From the NCBI GenBank assembly GCA_025964695.1, contig JAOPYK010000244.1, forward strand, positions 1 through 37,361: a stretch of 37,361 bases of DNA, in the 5' to 3' direction. The notes beneath the pieces were generated by a model. It did no database searches and had not been told where the DNA came from. It saw only the letters and a list, made by a program, of their open reading frames with translations. Source of the stretch: Streptosporangiaceae bacterium (lineage in GTDB: Bacteria; Actinomycetota; Actinomycetes; Streptosporangiales; Streptosporangiaceae). Position 1 is the stretch's first letter; each line of letters opens with the position of its first letter. Made by a program: the position numbers and the translations under genes. This document shows, in pieces, positions 8,033 through 18,796 of the stretch.

Positions 8033-9229
8033 TCAGGACAGGCCCGGCCGGATACGGCGGCCACCGTGCGGCCACACCAGCGCGCCGGAGTACCTCTTGG
8101 TCAGCCGGTAGGTCTTCCAGGGGCTGGCGCTGACGAACTCCTTGTACGCGACCGCGCGCTTGCCGGTGAGCGTCCAGCGGCGCGGGGTGTCGTCGGGCCG
8201 GGTGAACTGGATGACCGCGTCACCCCGGCCCAGGCTGACCGGTTGGTGGAGGTAACCGAACCGGAACGGCTTGGGCTCCTTGCCGCGCAGCCGTCGGGCG
8301 ATGGATCCGGCGGCGTGCGCGGCGCTGGGAATGCCGCTCTGGCAGGTGCCGTGGATCTCGCCCCAGCCCTGGCGGACCGCGGCGGCGTCCCCGACCGCGT
8401 ACACGGCCGGGTGCGAGACCGACCGGAGCCCTGCGTCCACGACGATCCGGCCACGGCCGTCGACCTCCAGCCCGGCGTCGGCCGCCAGCGGCGAGACCCG
8501 GACCCCGGTGGTCCACAGGCAGGCGTCGGAGTGGACCAGCTCGCCGCCGGCCAGTTCGACCGCGTCCGGGAGAACCTTGGTGATCTCGACCCCGGACCGT
8601 ACCCGCACGCCGAGGCGTTCCAGCGCCCGGTGCAGGTAGCCCCGCGCCTTCTCCCCCATCAGCACGCCGGGCACGTCGCGGCTGAGCAGTACGACCCGCA
8701 CCCCTGGGTGCGACTCGGCGATCTCCGCGGCGGCCTCCACCCCGGTCAGCCCGCCGCCGCAGACCGTCACGGTCCCGCCGATGGGCTTGATCTCGGCAAG
8801 CCGGGCGGCCAGCGCGCCGGCCGCCCATAGGTCGTTGAGGGTGAATGCGTGCTCGGCGACACCGGGCGTGGCCTGGGTGTCGGCGACGCTGCCGAGCGCG
8901 TACACCAGCGTGTCGTACGGGAGCGTACGCGCGCCGTCGGGTGCGTCCAGCCGCACCTCGCGGGCCTCCGCGTCGATGCCGGTGACCCGGCCCTGCACGA
9001 AGTCGATCCCGGTGCCCTCGAGCAGCTCGGGGATCTGAAGGTCGGCCAGTTCCTGGCCGGCGGCGACCTGATGCATCCGCAGCCGCTCGGTGAACCGGGC
9101 CGAGGCGTTGACCAGGGTGACCCGGCCGCCCCGGCGCCGGGTCAGCTTGGCCGTGCGGATCGCGCAGAGCATTCCGCTGTAACCCGCGCCGAGCACCAGG
9201 ATGCGGTGGCCGCCCGTCATGCGTGTCAT
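8033..9229 (-). CDS. NAD(P)/FAD-dependent oxidoreductase, NDH-2-like
   Basis: The 398-aa product is a two-dinucleotide-binding-domain flavoprotein. The FAD Rossmann motif GAGYSG is at residues 13-18. A second Rossmann motif is GGGLTGVEAAAEIAE. The C-terminal FAD contact is AVYAVGDAAAV. The layout matches type II NADH dehydrogenases and related NAD(P)H:quinone oxidoreductases. There is no C-terminal hydrophobic anchor, so membrane attachment would be peripheral. The paired Cys of the disulfide reductases are absent. ATG 9229 gives MTRMTGGHR; ATG 9220 is a close alternative. It is monocistronic. The electron acceptor is unknown. Confidence 0.88.
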   Translation of the reverse strand: MTRMTGGHRILVLGAGYSGMLCAIRTAKLTRRRGGRVTLVNASARFTERLRMHQVAAGQELADLQIPELLEGTGIDFVQGRVTGIDAEAREVRLDAPDGARTLPYDTLVYALGSVADTQATPGVAEHAFTLNDLWAAGALAARLAEIKPIGGTVTVCGGGLTGVEAAAEIAESHPGVRVVLLSRDVPGVLMGEKARGYLHRALERLGVRVRSGVEITKVLPDAVELAGGELVHSDACLWTTGVRVSPLAADAGLEVDGRGRIVVDAGLRSVSHPAVYAVGDAAAVRQGWGEIHGTCQSGIPSAAHAAGSIARRLRGKEPKPFRFGYLHQPVSLGRGDAVIQFTRPDDTPRRWTLTGKRAVAYKEFVSASPWKTYRLTKRYSGALVWPHGGRRIRPGLS

Positions 9230-9377
9230 GTCCGTCCATCCTTTCCCTGTGCGCCCGTCCGGGACGCTCTCACCCCCCAAGACGGAACGGCGTACGGCGA
9301 ACGTGACATCGACGTGCAGTGGTCTGCGCCACAGCGAGGGGCCGCCACGGCGAAACCCGCCCGCGGCGCAGGTCCGC

Positions 9378-9576
9378 TCAGGAGCGGAGATCGGCCAGGA
9401 CGCCGTAGTGGTCGGAGGGCAGCACCCCGTCGACGGCCTCGTCTCCGATGACCTCGCAGCGGACCGGGTGGCCGGCGCCACCGGGGCGGGGCCACGCCGA
9501 CAGCACGTAGTCGATCCGGCGGGCCGGGAACAACGCGGGCGCCGCCCACGGATTGGCGTTTTTGGACGTCTGAGGG
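9378..9576 (-). pseudogene. C-terminal relic of an endonuclease/exonuclease/phosphatase-family gene
   Basis: The minus-strand frame from about 9576 to the stop at 9380-9378 encodes about 66 residues. They end with the diagnostic C-terminus of the family: RRIDYVLSAWPRP and, 30 residues on, LPSDHYGVLADL, in which Asp and His would be the catalytic pair. The preceding ANPWAAP also fits. An in-frame stop at 9581-9579 and no start codon show that the N-terminal two-thirds have been lost. Confidence 0.7.
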
Positions 9577-9817
9577 CGTCACGTGAGTAGCGGCCCGGAT
9601 GACCCCCGTGACCTGGCCAAACCGCCCGGATCAGCCACGGCGAACGTTCGCGGTCAGCGCATTAGCGATCTCCTCACACCAGGCCTCGGTGGCGAGGAAA
9701 GCCCGCTGAGCGTCCATGAGATCGGCCGGGAAGGTCGAATGTGGCAGCGATGTTTCTCCTGGTGGCAGTGGGTATGGTTGATCTTGAAGGTGTTCGTCGC
9801 GCGGACGGAGAGGCACG
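9577..9817. other. Gene-poor stretch upstream of the histidine kinase
   Basis: No convincing complete gene. On the minus strand, 9744-9631 encodes FPADLMDAQRAFLATEAW and then stops 17 residues later, after NVRRG. This reads like the end or core of a small actinobacterial protein, but there is no proper start codon; only a CTG lies at a suitable distance from GGAG. The right end holds the ribosome site of the kinase gene. No response-regulator fragment was found. Confidence 0.3.
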
Positions 9818-11194
9818 GTGAGGCTGAGGCGCGACTGGTCCGTACGGGCCCGGATGTCTCTGTTGTCCGGTGTCGTGATTGGCCTGTTGAGCTTGGCCTT
9901 CTGCTGGCTCATCCTGCTGGGGTTGCACAGCCACGCCATGAGTGATCGGGCCGATCGGATTCTGCTGGCGGACATGCGGGTGGCCCACCTCATCGCAGAG
10001 AACGAGCTTCCCCCCGTGATCCACTACTGGGCGACTGCCCTGCAGGTGGTGGACGCCAGAGGCCGGATCGTGGCAGCGAGCGAACAGATGATCGGCAAAC
10101 CAGGGATGGCCTACTTCATCCCCGCCGGACAAAGTATGCGAGCGATGCGTGTCACCTGCTCCTCACCCGCGTTCCCGCACAAATGCGTGATGGTTGTGGC
10201 GCTGCGCGTCTCTGCGCGGCAGGAGATCGTCTACGGTGCCGAGCCCGTGGTCCCCTGGTACGTCCACCAGTCGCTGCTGGCCACACTCGTGGGCGGGACG
10301 GCGTTGCTGGCCGCGGCCGCGGCGATCGGCGCCCACCGCACCGTCAGCAAGGCCATTAAGCCTGTCGATGACGTCGTGCACGAACTGGCCGAGATCACAG
10401 CCACCGACCTGGGCCGCCGGGTGCCCGTGCCTGAGCACCACGACGAGATGCGAGGGCTGGCCGAGACCGTCAACCAGACCCTGGACCGGCTCGAGGGAGC
10501 CGTCGAGCAACAGCGCCGCTTCGCCTCCGACGCCTCACACGACCTGCGCACTCCGATCACCGCCATGCGACTCCAGGTCGAAGAAGCGCAGCTCCACCCC
10601 GACGAGACCGACTGGCCCAAAATGGCCGAAGCCCAGGAGGCCAGCCTCGACCGGCTCGAGGCGATCGTCACCGACCTGCTCACGCTCGCCCGGTTGGACT
10701 CCTGCCCCACGTCCAACAAGGAGCGCGTGGACCTGAGCGAGCTGGTCACCAGCGAGCTCGGGCGCCGCATCGCCAAGCAGCGAATCCTCACCAACCTCCA
10801 AGCGGGAGTAGCGATCACCGGGAACCGGCTCCAGCTGAGCCGCCTGCTGACCAACCTCGTGGACAACGCCGAACGGCACGCCGCCTCCACTGTGACGGTC
10901 TCGGCCCGCCGCAACGGCGATGAGGCGGTACTGGAAGTCCAGGACGACGGTCCCGGAATCCCGTCCGACCAGCGGGAGGCAGTGTTCGACCGCTTCACCC
11001 GGCTGGACACCGCACGCGACAAGGAGACCGGGGGCACCGGGCTCGGCCTGCCGATCGCCAGAGAGATCGCCGCACAGCACGGCGGAACGCTGACCATCGA
11101 AGAGTCACAACAAGGCGCCCGGTTCGTCGCGAGAATCCCGCTCCGCGAGCCCCAGCGATTGGTGACGGCACCCGCGGACGGCCGTCTCCAATGA
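9818..11194 (+). CDS. Orphan membrane sensor histidine kinase
   Basis: The 458-aa product starts at GTG 9818 behind GGAGAGG (9807-9813). Order: transmembrane helix 14-37; extracytoplasmic sensor of about 110 residues with two cysteines (114 and 123) that could form a disulfide; transmembrane helix about 151-171; HAMP to about 225; HisKA with the phospho-acceptor His241 in SHDLRTPITAM; and HATPase with N box (NLVDNAERHA), G1 (DDGPGIP) and G2 (GGTGLGL). It is a complete, probably active kinase of the class usually paired with an OmpR-type regulator, yet no response regulator is adjacent on either side. The signal is unknown. Confidence 0.93.
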   Translation: MRLRRDWSVRARMSLLSGVVIGLLSLAFCWLILLGLHSHAMSDRADRILLADMRVAHLIAENELPPVIHYWATALQVVDARGRIVAASEQMIGKPGMAYFIPAGQSMRAMRVTCSSPAFPHKCVMVVALRVSARQEIVYGAEPVVPWYVHQSLLATLVGGTALLAAAAAIGAHRTVSKAIKPVDDVVHELAEITATDLGRRVPVPEHHDEMRGLAETVNQTLDRLEGAVEQQRRFASDASHDLRTPITAMRLQVEEAQLHPDETDWPKMAEAQEASLDRLEAIVTDLLTLARLDSCPTSNKERVDLSELVTSELGRRIAKQRILTNLQAGVAITGNRLQLSRLLTNLVDNAERHAASTVTVSARRNGDEAVLEVQDDGPGIPSDQREAVFDRFTRLDTARDKETGGTGLGLPIAREIAAQHGGTLTIEESQQGARFVARIPLREPQRLVTAPADGRLQ

Positions 11195-11221
11195 TGGTTC
11201 AGCAGGTGATGGTTCAGCAGG
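11192..11221. repeat. Perfect 15-bp tandem duplication over the kinase stop codon
   Basis: TGATGGTTCAGCAGG occurs twice in a row (11192-11206 and 11207-11221). The first copy begins with the TGA stop of the histidine kinase. This looks like a recent slippage duplication; because the stop is at the start of the first copy, the protein is unaffected. Confidence 0.9.
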
Positions 11222-11300
11222 ATCGACCGGCCCCGGCGTCCTGGGCTGTGAGCCGCCGCGGTCCCAGGCGGAGGCCCGAGGCGCCGGAGCCGCGAACCGG

Positions 11301-12818
11301 TCAAGGCCGGCGAACGGGCACCTCCAGGAAAGGCGTGAGCAGGCCGGGGAGCGCTTCCTCGGCGAAGAGCACCGCCTCGTCGTCCCCGATGTCTTGAATC
11401 AGCAGCTTCTGCTTGCCGGCGGCGGTGGTCGCGGTCAGCGAGACGAGTCCGGCGCGACGCTGCCAGAACGACCGGCGCACGTTCCAGCCGATGATCCCGT
11501 CGCAGGACAGCATGCTGCGGCGCCGGACCAGCGAGCCGCGGCGGGCGACCACCATCCGGTCGAGCACCGCGTGCCCGAGAGCGTGAAAGCGGTCGAAGGC
11601 CAGCCATGCCCCGGCGGGCAACAGCACCAGTGACGCGATCCAGGCCCCGGCCGGTACCCACCCCAGCGCCCAGGCGGCGAGGAGTACGGCGACGACGGCC
11701 AGGCAGGCCGCCATTGCCCGGGTGAGCCGCCGGGTGCGAGCCCGCGGGCCATGCGGGACGAGCGCGCCGGTGACCGGCGCGTCGCGGCGGAGGATCGCGG
11801 CGGCGACCCGCCACGCCTCCGCCCGCGGAGCGGGCGGCAGCAGCAGGGACCCACCCCGCTCGGCACCGCGGCCCACTCGCAGCCCGGTGGTGATGGCGAT
11901 GCACCGGGCACCGCCCACGGCGCGCAACAGCAAGGGTTCGCTGAGTTCGACGCCGCGCAGCCGCCGCTCTTCGATCGTCGTCTTGCGGGTCGTGACGAGG
12001 CCCCGTGCCACGTGCAGCGTGCCGGCGCTGTTGCGGGTCAGCCGGAAGTTCAGGAACGCCAGCACATAGGCGATCGTGGACGCCAGTGTGATGACGACGA
12101 CCAGGGCGAAAACCACCTCGGCGATCTGCAGGGCCACGGTCTCGCGGCCGAACCGACCCGTAATGGCGCGCAACGGGCCGAAGCTACGTGGGTTCACATG
12201 CGTCTCGGACACGATCCGCGACGCCGCCGCGGCGACGACACCGACGGTGAGCACGCCGGTCAGCGTGAACGGGCCGTAGCGCACCCATCCGGGGCGGACG
12301 GCGGCGATCAGAGTCTCCTCCGCGGGGGCGGCTGCCGGATCGGAGACGGTCCCACGGCGGTGCAGCAGTTCCTCGCGCAACCGGGCCGCGTCCACCGCGG
12401 TGAGCGCGTCGAGCTTCAAATCCTCGGCCTTGCGGTCGGACCGGCCGGTGCCCACGGTCACCCTGGCCAGGCCAAGGGCCCTGTGCAGGGCGTTGGCGGT
12501 GACGTCGACGCTGCGGACCCGGTCCATCGGTACGGTCAGTACCTGACGGCGGAGCAGCCCCTTGCGCACCTGGACCTGTTCGGCACTGATCCGGTAGGTC
12601 GTGGTGAACCACCGCGCCATACCGGCGGCCACGACCAGGGTCGTGGCCACCAGGCTCCACCACGAGCCGTGCCCGCCGCTCGCCCCGGCGAACAGCAGAC
12701 CGATCAGCACCGGCCACGCACGCAGCAGTTCCTGAACGGGGTGGATCACCAGCATCCGGCGGCTCAGCCGCCGCCACTCGGCGTCGGCTATTTCTGGAGC
12801 CACCGCGGAAGAGGTCAA
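11301..12818 (-). CDS. bPH_2 (YdbT/DUF304-like) polytopic membrane protein
   Basis: The 505-aa product has paired hydrophobic segments (for example LVATTLVVAAGMARWF, LTGVLTVGVVAAAASRIV, FALVVVITLASTIAYVLAF, ACLAVVAVLLAAWALGWV), each followed by a soluble bacterial-PH-like domain. These domains carry the family pattern of a beta-rich stretch ending VPMDRVRSVDV or IEERRLRGVEL, so there are about three copies. The start is placed at TTG 12818 because it overlaps the stop of the upstream gene (TTGA) and has GGGGGCG before it; GTG 12803 is an alternative. The YdbS-YdbT pair is widely conserved in Gram-positives; its role is poorly defined, with links to resistance to pore-forming peptides. Confidence 0.85.
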   Translation of the reverse strand: MTSSAVAPEIADAEWRRLSRRMLVIHPVQELLRAWPVLIGLLFAGASGGHGSWWSLVATTLVVAAGMARWFTTTYRISAEQVQVRKGLLRRQVLTVPMDRVRSVDVTANALHRALGLARVTVGTGRSDRKAEDLKLDALTAVDAARLREELLHRRGTVSDPAAAPAEETLIAAVRPGWVRYGPFTLTGVLTVGVVAAAASRIVSETHVNPRSFGPLRAITGRFGRETVALQIAEVVFALVVVITLASTIAYVLAFLNFRLTRNSAGTLHVARGLVTTRKTTIEERRLRGVELSEPLLLRAVGGARCIAITTGLRVGRGAERGGSLLLPPAPRAEAWRVAAAILRRDAPVTGALVPHGPRARTRRLTRAMAACLAVVAVLLAAWALGWVPAGAWIASLVLLPAGAWLAFDRFHALGHAVLDRMVVARRGSLVRRRSMLSCDGIIGWNVRRSFWQRRAGLVSLTATTAAGKQKLLIQDIGDDEAVLFAEEALPGLLTPFLEVPVRRP

Positions 12819-13306
12819 GTCGCGTCGCCCCCAGTCGCCTGAGTGCCGGCGGTGAGTTCGTCGACGAGGCGCTCGGCGGTCTCGCGGTCCAGTCCGTGGA
12901 TCTTCAGCGGACCCGCAGCCGAAGCGGTGGTCACGGTCACGTTCGCCAGCCCGAAGATCTGCTCGAACGGCCCCCGCTCGCTGTCGACGGTCTGAATGCG
13001 CGAGATCGGCGCGATCCGCCGCTCCTGATCGAACCAGCCCGACTGCGTGTACACCGCCTCGGGGGTCGACTCCCAGCGATGGACCCGGAACCGCCACCAC
13101 GGCATCACGATCACGTGCCCGGCGCCCAGCACCGCGGTCACCGCGAGCACGACGACGTGCCACGACGCGTGGACGTCGTTCACCATCCAGATGACCTGCG
13201 CGACGGCGAGCACCACCCACCCCGCCAGCGCGCGCACCGCCCAGTACCGGACCGCCATCCTGCTGACCTCGTACCGGGGCGGCCGGAGCCGGGGGGTCTC
13301 ATCCAT
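12815..13306 (-). CDS. bPH_2 (YdbS-like) membrane protein
   Basis: The 163-aa product has two adjacent transmembrane helices (about residues 23-60) and then one bPH_2 domain with FRVHRWESTPEAVYTQSGWF, RRIAPISRIQTVD and LANVTVTTASAAG. It is the smaller partner of the downstream YdbT-like protein, and the two genes overlap by four bases, so they are almost surely co-translated. ATG 13306 is the start. It diverges from the CO dehydrogenase operon. Confidence 0.87.
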   Translation of the reverse strand: MDETPRLRPPRYEVSRMAVRYWAVRALAGWVVLAVAQVIWMVNDVHASWHVVVLAVTAVLGAGHVIVMPWWRFRVHRWESTPEAVYTQSGWFDQERRIAPISRIQTVDSERGPFEQIFGLANVTVTTASAAGPLKIHGLDRETAERLVDELTAGTQATGGDAT

Positions 13307-13475
13307 GGTCTCTTGCACAGGTTCGATCCTGACAGAAAAGCGAAGAAACCCGCAGAGCCGCATGTCCGGCATCCACCGGGACAAATGTCGTTTTATGGCC
13401 GCCAGCGCGGTCGCGCGCCGTCCGGCTGGACTCCTGTCGGCCCCTGGACCGGTTAAGTGACTCCTTAGGTTGCTG

Positions 13476-13504
13476 TTGACACCTCTGCCGTGGCGGCGTC
13501 GACT
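13476..13504 (+). promoter_or_regulatory. Possible promoter of the cox operon
   Basis: TTGACA at 13476-13481 is a perfect -35 hexamer. A 17-bp spacer leads to TCGACT (13499-13504), a poor -10. The divergent gap 13307-13534 has no other obvious signal and no clear LysR-type T-N11-A palindrome that I could find. Confidence 0.3.
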
Positions 13505-13522
13505 GAGGTCGCATCCACGACC

Positions 13523-13528
13523 AGGAGG
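13523..13528 (+). promoter_or_regulatory. Strong ribosome binding site of coxM
   Basis: AGGAGG lies six bases before ATG 13535. It fixes this ATG rather than the upstream GTG 13490 as the start. Confidence 0.85.
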
Positions 13529-13534
13529 TGCTGC

Positions 13535-14410
13535 ATGCAGGTTCCGGCACCGTTCGAGTACGAGCGCGCCACGAGCGTAGATCACGCTCTGGGGCTGCTG
13601 GAGCGGCTGGGAGGATCGGCCCGGCTCTTGGCGGGCGGCCACAGTCTGCTTCCGATGATGAAGCTCCGGCTGGCCAACCCGGAGTACCTGATCGACATCA
13701 ATGATCTGCACGCCGAGCTCGGCTACATCCGGGTGGAGCCGGCACAGGTCCGGATCGGCACGATGACCCGGCACCGTGAACTACTCGAGTCGGACGCGCT
13801 CGCAGGAGTGTTTCCGATCTTCCGTGACGCCGAGCGGGTCATCGCCGATCCGGTCGTGCGCAACCGCGGCACCCTGGGCGGCTCGCTGTGCCAGGCCGAC
13901 CCGTCGGAGGACCTGTCAGCCGTGTGCTCCGCGCTCGCGGCGAGTTGCGTGATCCGCAATCGGGACGGCGAGCGGGTCGTGTCGATGGCGGAGTTCTACC
14001 GCGGCCCCTACGAGACGGCGGTCGACGACGGCGAGATGCTGGTCGAGGTGCGAATCCCGGTACGCCCCAACGGATCCAGCGCGTACGAGAAGGTCGAGCG
14101 CCGAGCGGGCGACTGGGCGATCCTGTCCGCCGGAGCGGCGGTCTGGCTGGACGGCGGGGTGATCGCCGACGCCCGGGTCGGGCTCGCCGCCGCGGGCCCC
14201 GACGCGACCGGGCTCCCGGCCATCTCCGAGGCGCTGGCCGGCCGGCCCCCGTCCGAGGAGCTCTACGAGCAGGCCGGTGAGCTCGCCGCACACCACTGCG
14301 ACCCGGCCACCGACATGCGCGGCAGCGCCGAGTACAAGCGTCACCTCGCCAAGGAACTCACCAGACGGGCCCTGCGCCGGTCCGTCGCCCGCATCAACGA
14401 GAGGGTCTGA
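13535..14410 (+). CDS. coxM: Aerobic CO dehydrogenase, FAD (medium) subunit
   Basis: The 291-aa product is the flavin subunit of a molybdenum hydroxylase. It has the PCMH-type FAD motifs: AGGHSLLPMMKLRL near residues 30-43 and, further on, RNRGTLGGSLCQADPSEDL. The C-terminal CO_deh_flav domain ends near the stop. The subunit carries electrons from the iron-sulfur subunit to the quinone pool. It is first in an M-S-L order, the order typical of form I CO dehydrogenases; form II and most xanthine-type loci use other orders. The start follows an AGGAGG site. The stop is one base from the coxS start. Confidence 0.93.
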   Translation: MQVPAPFEYERATSVDHALGLLERLGGSARLLAGGHSLLPMMKLRLANPEYLIDINDLHAELGYIRVEPAQVRIGTMTRHRELLESDALAGVFPIFRDAERVIADPVVRNRGTLGGSLCQADPSEDLSAVCSALAASCVIRNRDGERVVSMAEFYRGPYETAVDDGEMLVEVRIPVRPNGSSAYEKVERRAGDWAILSAGAAVWLDGGVIADARVGLAAAGPDATGLPAISEALAGRPPSEELYEQAGELAAHHCDPATDMRGSAEYKRHLAKELTRRALRRSVARINERV

Positions 14411-14411
14411 C

Positions 14412-14890
14412 ATGCAGGTTTCGATGACCGTCAACGGCGAGGAGATCACCAGGGAGATCGAGGCGCGGCTGCTGCTGGTCCATTTCCTGCGCGACCATCT
14501 CGGGCTGACCGGCACGCACTGGGGGTGCGACACCAGCAACTGCGGCACATGCGTGGTGTGGATGGACGATGAACCGGTCAAGTCGTGCACCGTGCTGACG
14601 GCGATGGCCGCGGGCCACGCCGTACGCACCATCGAAGACCTCGAGCAGAACGGCGAACTCGATCCGGTCCAGCGGGGATTCATGGAGTGTCACGGCCTGC
14701 AGTGCGGTTTCTGCACGCCCGGCATGATGATGACGTCACGGGCGCTGCTCGACCGCAACCCCGACCCATCGGAAGCGGAGATCCGCGAGGCGATATCGGG
14801 TCAGATCTGCCGGTGCACCGGCTACGCGACGATCGTTCGTTCCATCAGATGGGCCGCTGCCCAGGAGGCCGTCGCCGGCGGGAGCGCGTC

Positions 14891-14894
<4 letters not shown>
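14412..14894 (+). CDS. coxS: Aerobic CO dehydrogenase, [2Fe-2S] (small) subunit
   Basis: The 160-aa product has both iron-sulfur domains of the family. The plant-ferredoxin-like cluster ligands are in [13 protein letters not shown] plus SCTVL. The helical C-terminal cluster ligands are in [15 protein letters not shown] and GQICRCTGY. All eight ligand cysteines are present. It transfers electrons from the Mo-Cu centre in CoxL to FAD in CoxM. The stop overlaps the coxL start (ATGA). Confidence 0.95.
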
Positions 14895-17284
<2,390 letters not shown>

Positions 17285-17301
17285 CCGGATCGGAGTTTCG
17301 C

Positions 17302-18198
17302 ATGGTTCCCGGAATATCGGCGCGGATGAGGGAACTGGCCGCGGGCCGCGTCCCGTTCGTCCACGCGGTGGTCGTCCGCACCCAGTTCCCGACGTCGGTT
17401 CGCGCCGGCGATGACGCGATCGTCCTGGCCGATGGGTCCATCGAGGGTTTCGTCGGCGGTCAGTGCGCCGAGAACTCCGTCCGTACGGCGGCTCTCGGCT
17501 CGCTCCGGGACGGCCAGGCCGTGCTGCTGCGGGTGCTGCCCGAAGACGAGCAGGGCTTCCCCGACTCCCCGGGCGCCCAGGTCGTGGTGAACCCATGCCT
17601 GTCGGGTGGCGCGTTGGAGATCTTCCTCCAGCCGCTGCTTCCGCCGCCGGTGATCTGGATCGTCGGCGAGTCGCCGATCGCGCAGGCGGTGGCCGAGCTG
17701 GCCCGGCCGCTGGACTTCGTGGCCCGGCCGACAGCCCATCGAGAGGGTCCAGCGGGAGTCACGGCGGTGATCATAGCCAGCCACGGGCGGGACGAGGTCG
17801 CCGCCATCCGCGCGGGACTCGATGCCGGGGCCGGGTTCATCGGGTTGGTGGCCAGCCGCCGACGCGGGGCGGCGGTGCTGGCGGAAATGGGGCTGAGCGA
17901 GGCCGAACGGCAGCTCATCCACTCGCCCGTGGGGATCGACATCGGCGCCCGTACCGCCCCCGAGATCGCCTTGTCGATCCTGGCGGAGATCGTCGCGACG
18001 ATCCGCTCCCGGGAACCGGCGCCAGGGACCTCCGCCCCCGGCCCCGAAGCCCTCGAAGTCCTCGAAGTCCTCGACCCGGTCTGCGGCATGACCGTGACCG
18101 TCTCGCCGGACACCCCGCACATGAGCGTCAACGGTGAAGACGTCTGGTTCTGCAGCGTCGGCTGCCGTGAGCGGCACGCCCTGAAGGGAGAGCGATAG
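17302..18198 (+). CDS. coxF: XdhC/CoxF-family maturation factor fused to a C-terminal YHS metal-binding domain
   Basis: The 298-aa product has the XdhC N-terminal domain (about residues 1-80, with DGSIEGFVGGQCAENSV) and an XdhC_C Rossmann-like domain (about 115-235, with VIWIVGESPIAQAVAEL). A short linker containing the repeated LEVLEVL leads to a YHS domain at residues 257-298: DPVCGM (Cys261) and WFCSVGC (Cys284, Cys288). XdhC proteins deliver or protect Mo cofactor; CoxF of Oligotropha has been linked to assembly of the Mo-Cu site. YHS domains bind metals and occur in copper-handling proteins. The fusion suggests a metal-delivery role, possibly copper (inference). GGAG precedes ATG 17302. 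Confidence 0.88.
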   Translation: MVPGISARMRELAAGRVPFVHAVVVRTQFPTSVRAGDDAIVLADGSIEGFVGGQCAENSVRTAALGSLRDGQAVLLRVLPEDEQGFPDSPGAQVVVNPCLSGGALEIFLQPLLPPPVIWIVGESPIAQAVAELARPLDFVARPTAHREGPAGVTAVIIASHGRDEVAAIRAGLDAGAGFIGLVASRRRGAAVLAEMGLSEAERQLIHSPVGIDIGARTAPEIALSILAEIVATIRSREPAPGTSAPGPEALEVLEVLDPVCGMTVTVSPDTPHMSVNGEDVWFCSVGCRERHALKGER

Positions 18199-18202
18199 AG
18201 AC

Positions 18203-18796
18203 GTGTTCGTCACCGGCCTGGTCCTGGCGGCGGGCGCCTCACGGCGCCTCGGCCGACCCAAGCAATTGCTGCCCTACCGCGGCTCCACGTTGCTGGGCTC
18301 GACGCTGGCGCTGGCCAGGGGCTGTCGCTTCGATCAGCTCCTGCTGACGCTGGGCGGTGCGGGCACGGCGATCCGGCAGCGCGTCGACCTCAGCGGGGTG
18401 GACGTGGTGGAAAACCCAGAGTTCGGGAACGGCTGCGGCTCCTCGATCAGCCGCGCGATGGGCGCGGTCGAGCCTCGGTCCGACGGACTGGTGCTCCTCC
18501 TCGGTGATCAGCCCGGCGTCAGCGCCGGCTCAGTGCGCGGACTGATCGAGTACGCGGGCAACGCGCCGATCGGCGTCTGCCGCTACTCCGGGGGGCCGGG
18601 GCTCGGACACCCGTTCTGGTTCCGCCGGGAGGTGTTCGGCGATCTCGCGACGCTGCACGGTGACAAGGCGGTCTGGAAGCTACTGCATTCAGGACGTTAC
18701 GAGGTGGCCGAGACGCCTGTCGACGGCACGGTGCCCATCGACGTCGACACCTGGCAGGACTACCGGGCTCTGCTGTCGCAGCGAGCTCCGTCGTGA
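18203..18796 (+). CDS. MobA/MocA-like molybdenum cofactor nucleotidyltransferase
   Basis: The 197-aa product has the NTP-transferase glycine-rich start LVLAAGASRRLGRPKQLLP, the metal-site motif LLLGDQPGV, and PVDVDT-like VPIDVDTWQDY near the end. This matches MocA-type enzymes that attach CMP to molybdopterin, making the cytosine dinucleotide cofactor used by CoxL. GTG 18203 starts five bases after the coxF stop. Its own stop overlaps the coxD start. MocA rather than MobA is inferred from the operon, because CO dehydrogenases use MCD. Confidence 0.9.
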   Translation: MFVTGLVLAAGASRRLGRPKQLLPYRGSTLLGSTLALARGCRFDQLLLTLGGAGTAIRQRVDLSGVDVVENPEFGNGCGSSISRAMGAVEPRSDGLVLLLGDQPGVSAGSVRGLIEYAGNAPIGVCRYSGGPGLGHPFWFRREVFGDLATLHGDKAVWKLLHSGRYEVAETPVDGTVPIDVDTWQDYRALLSQRAPS

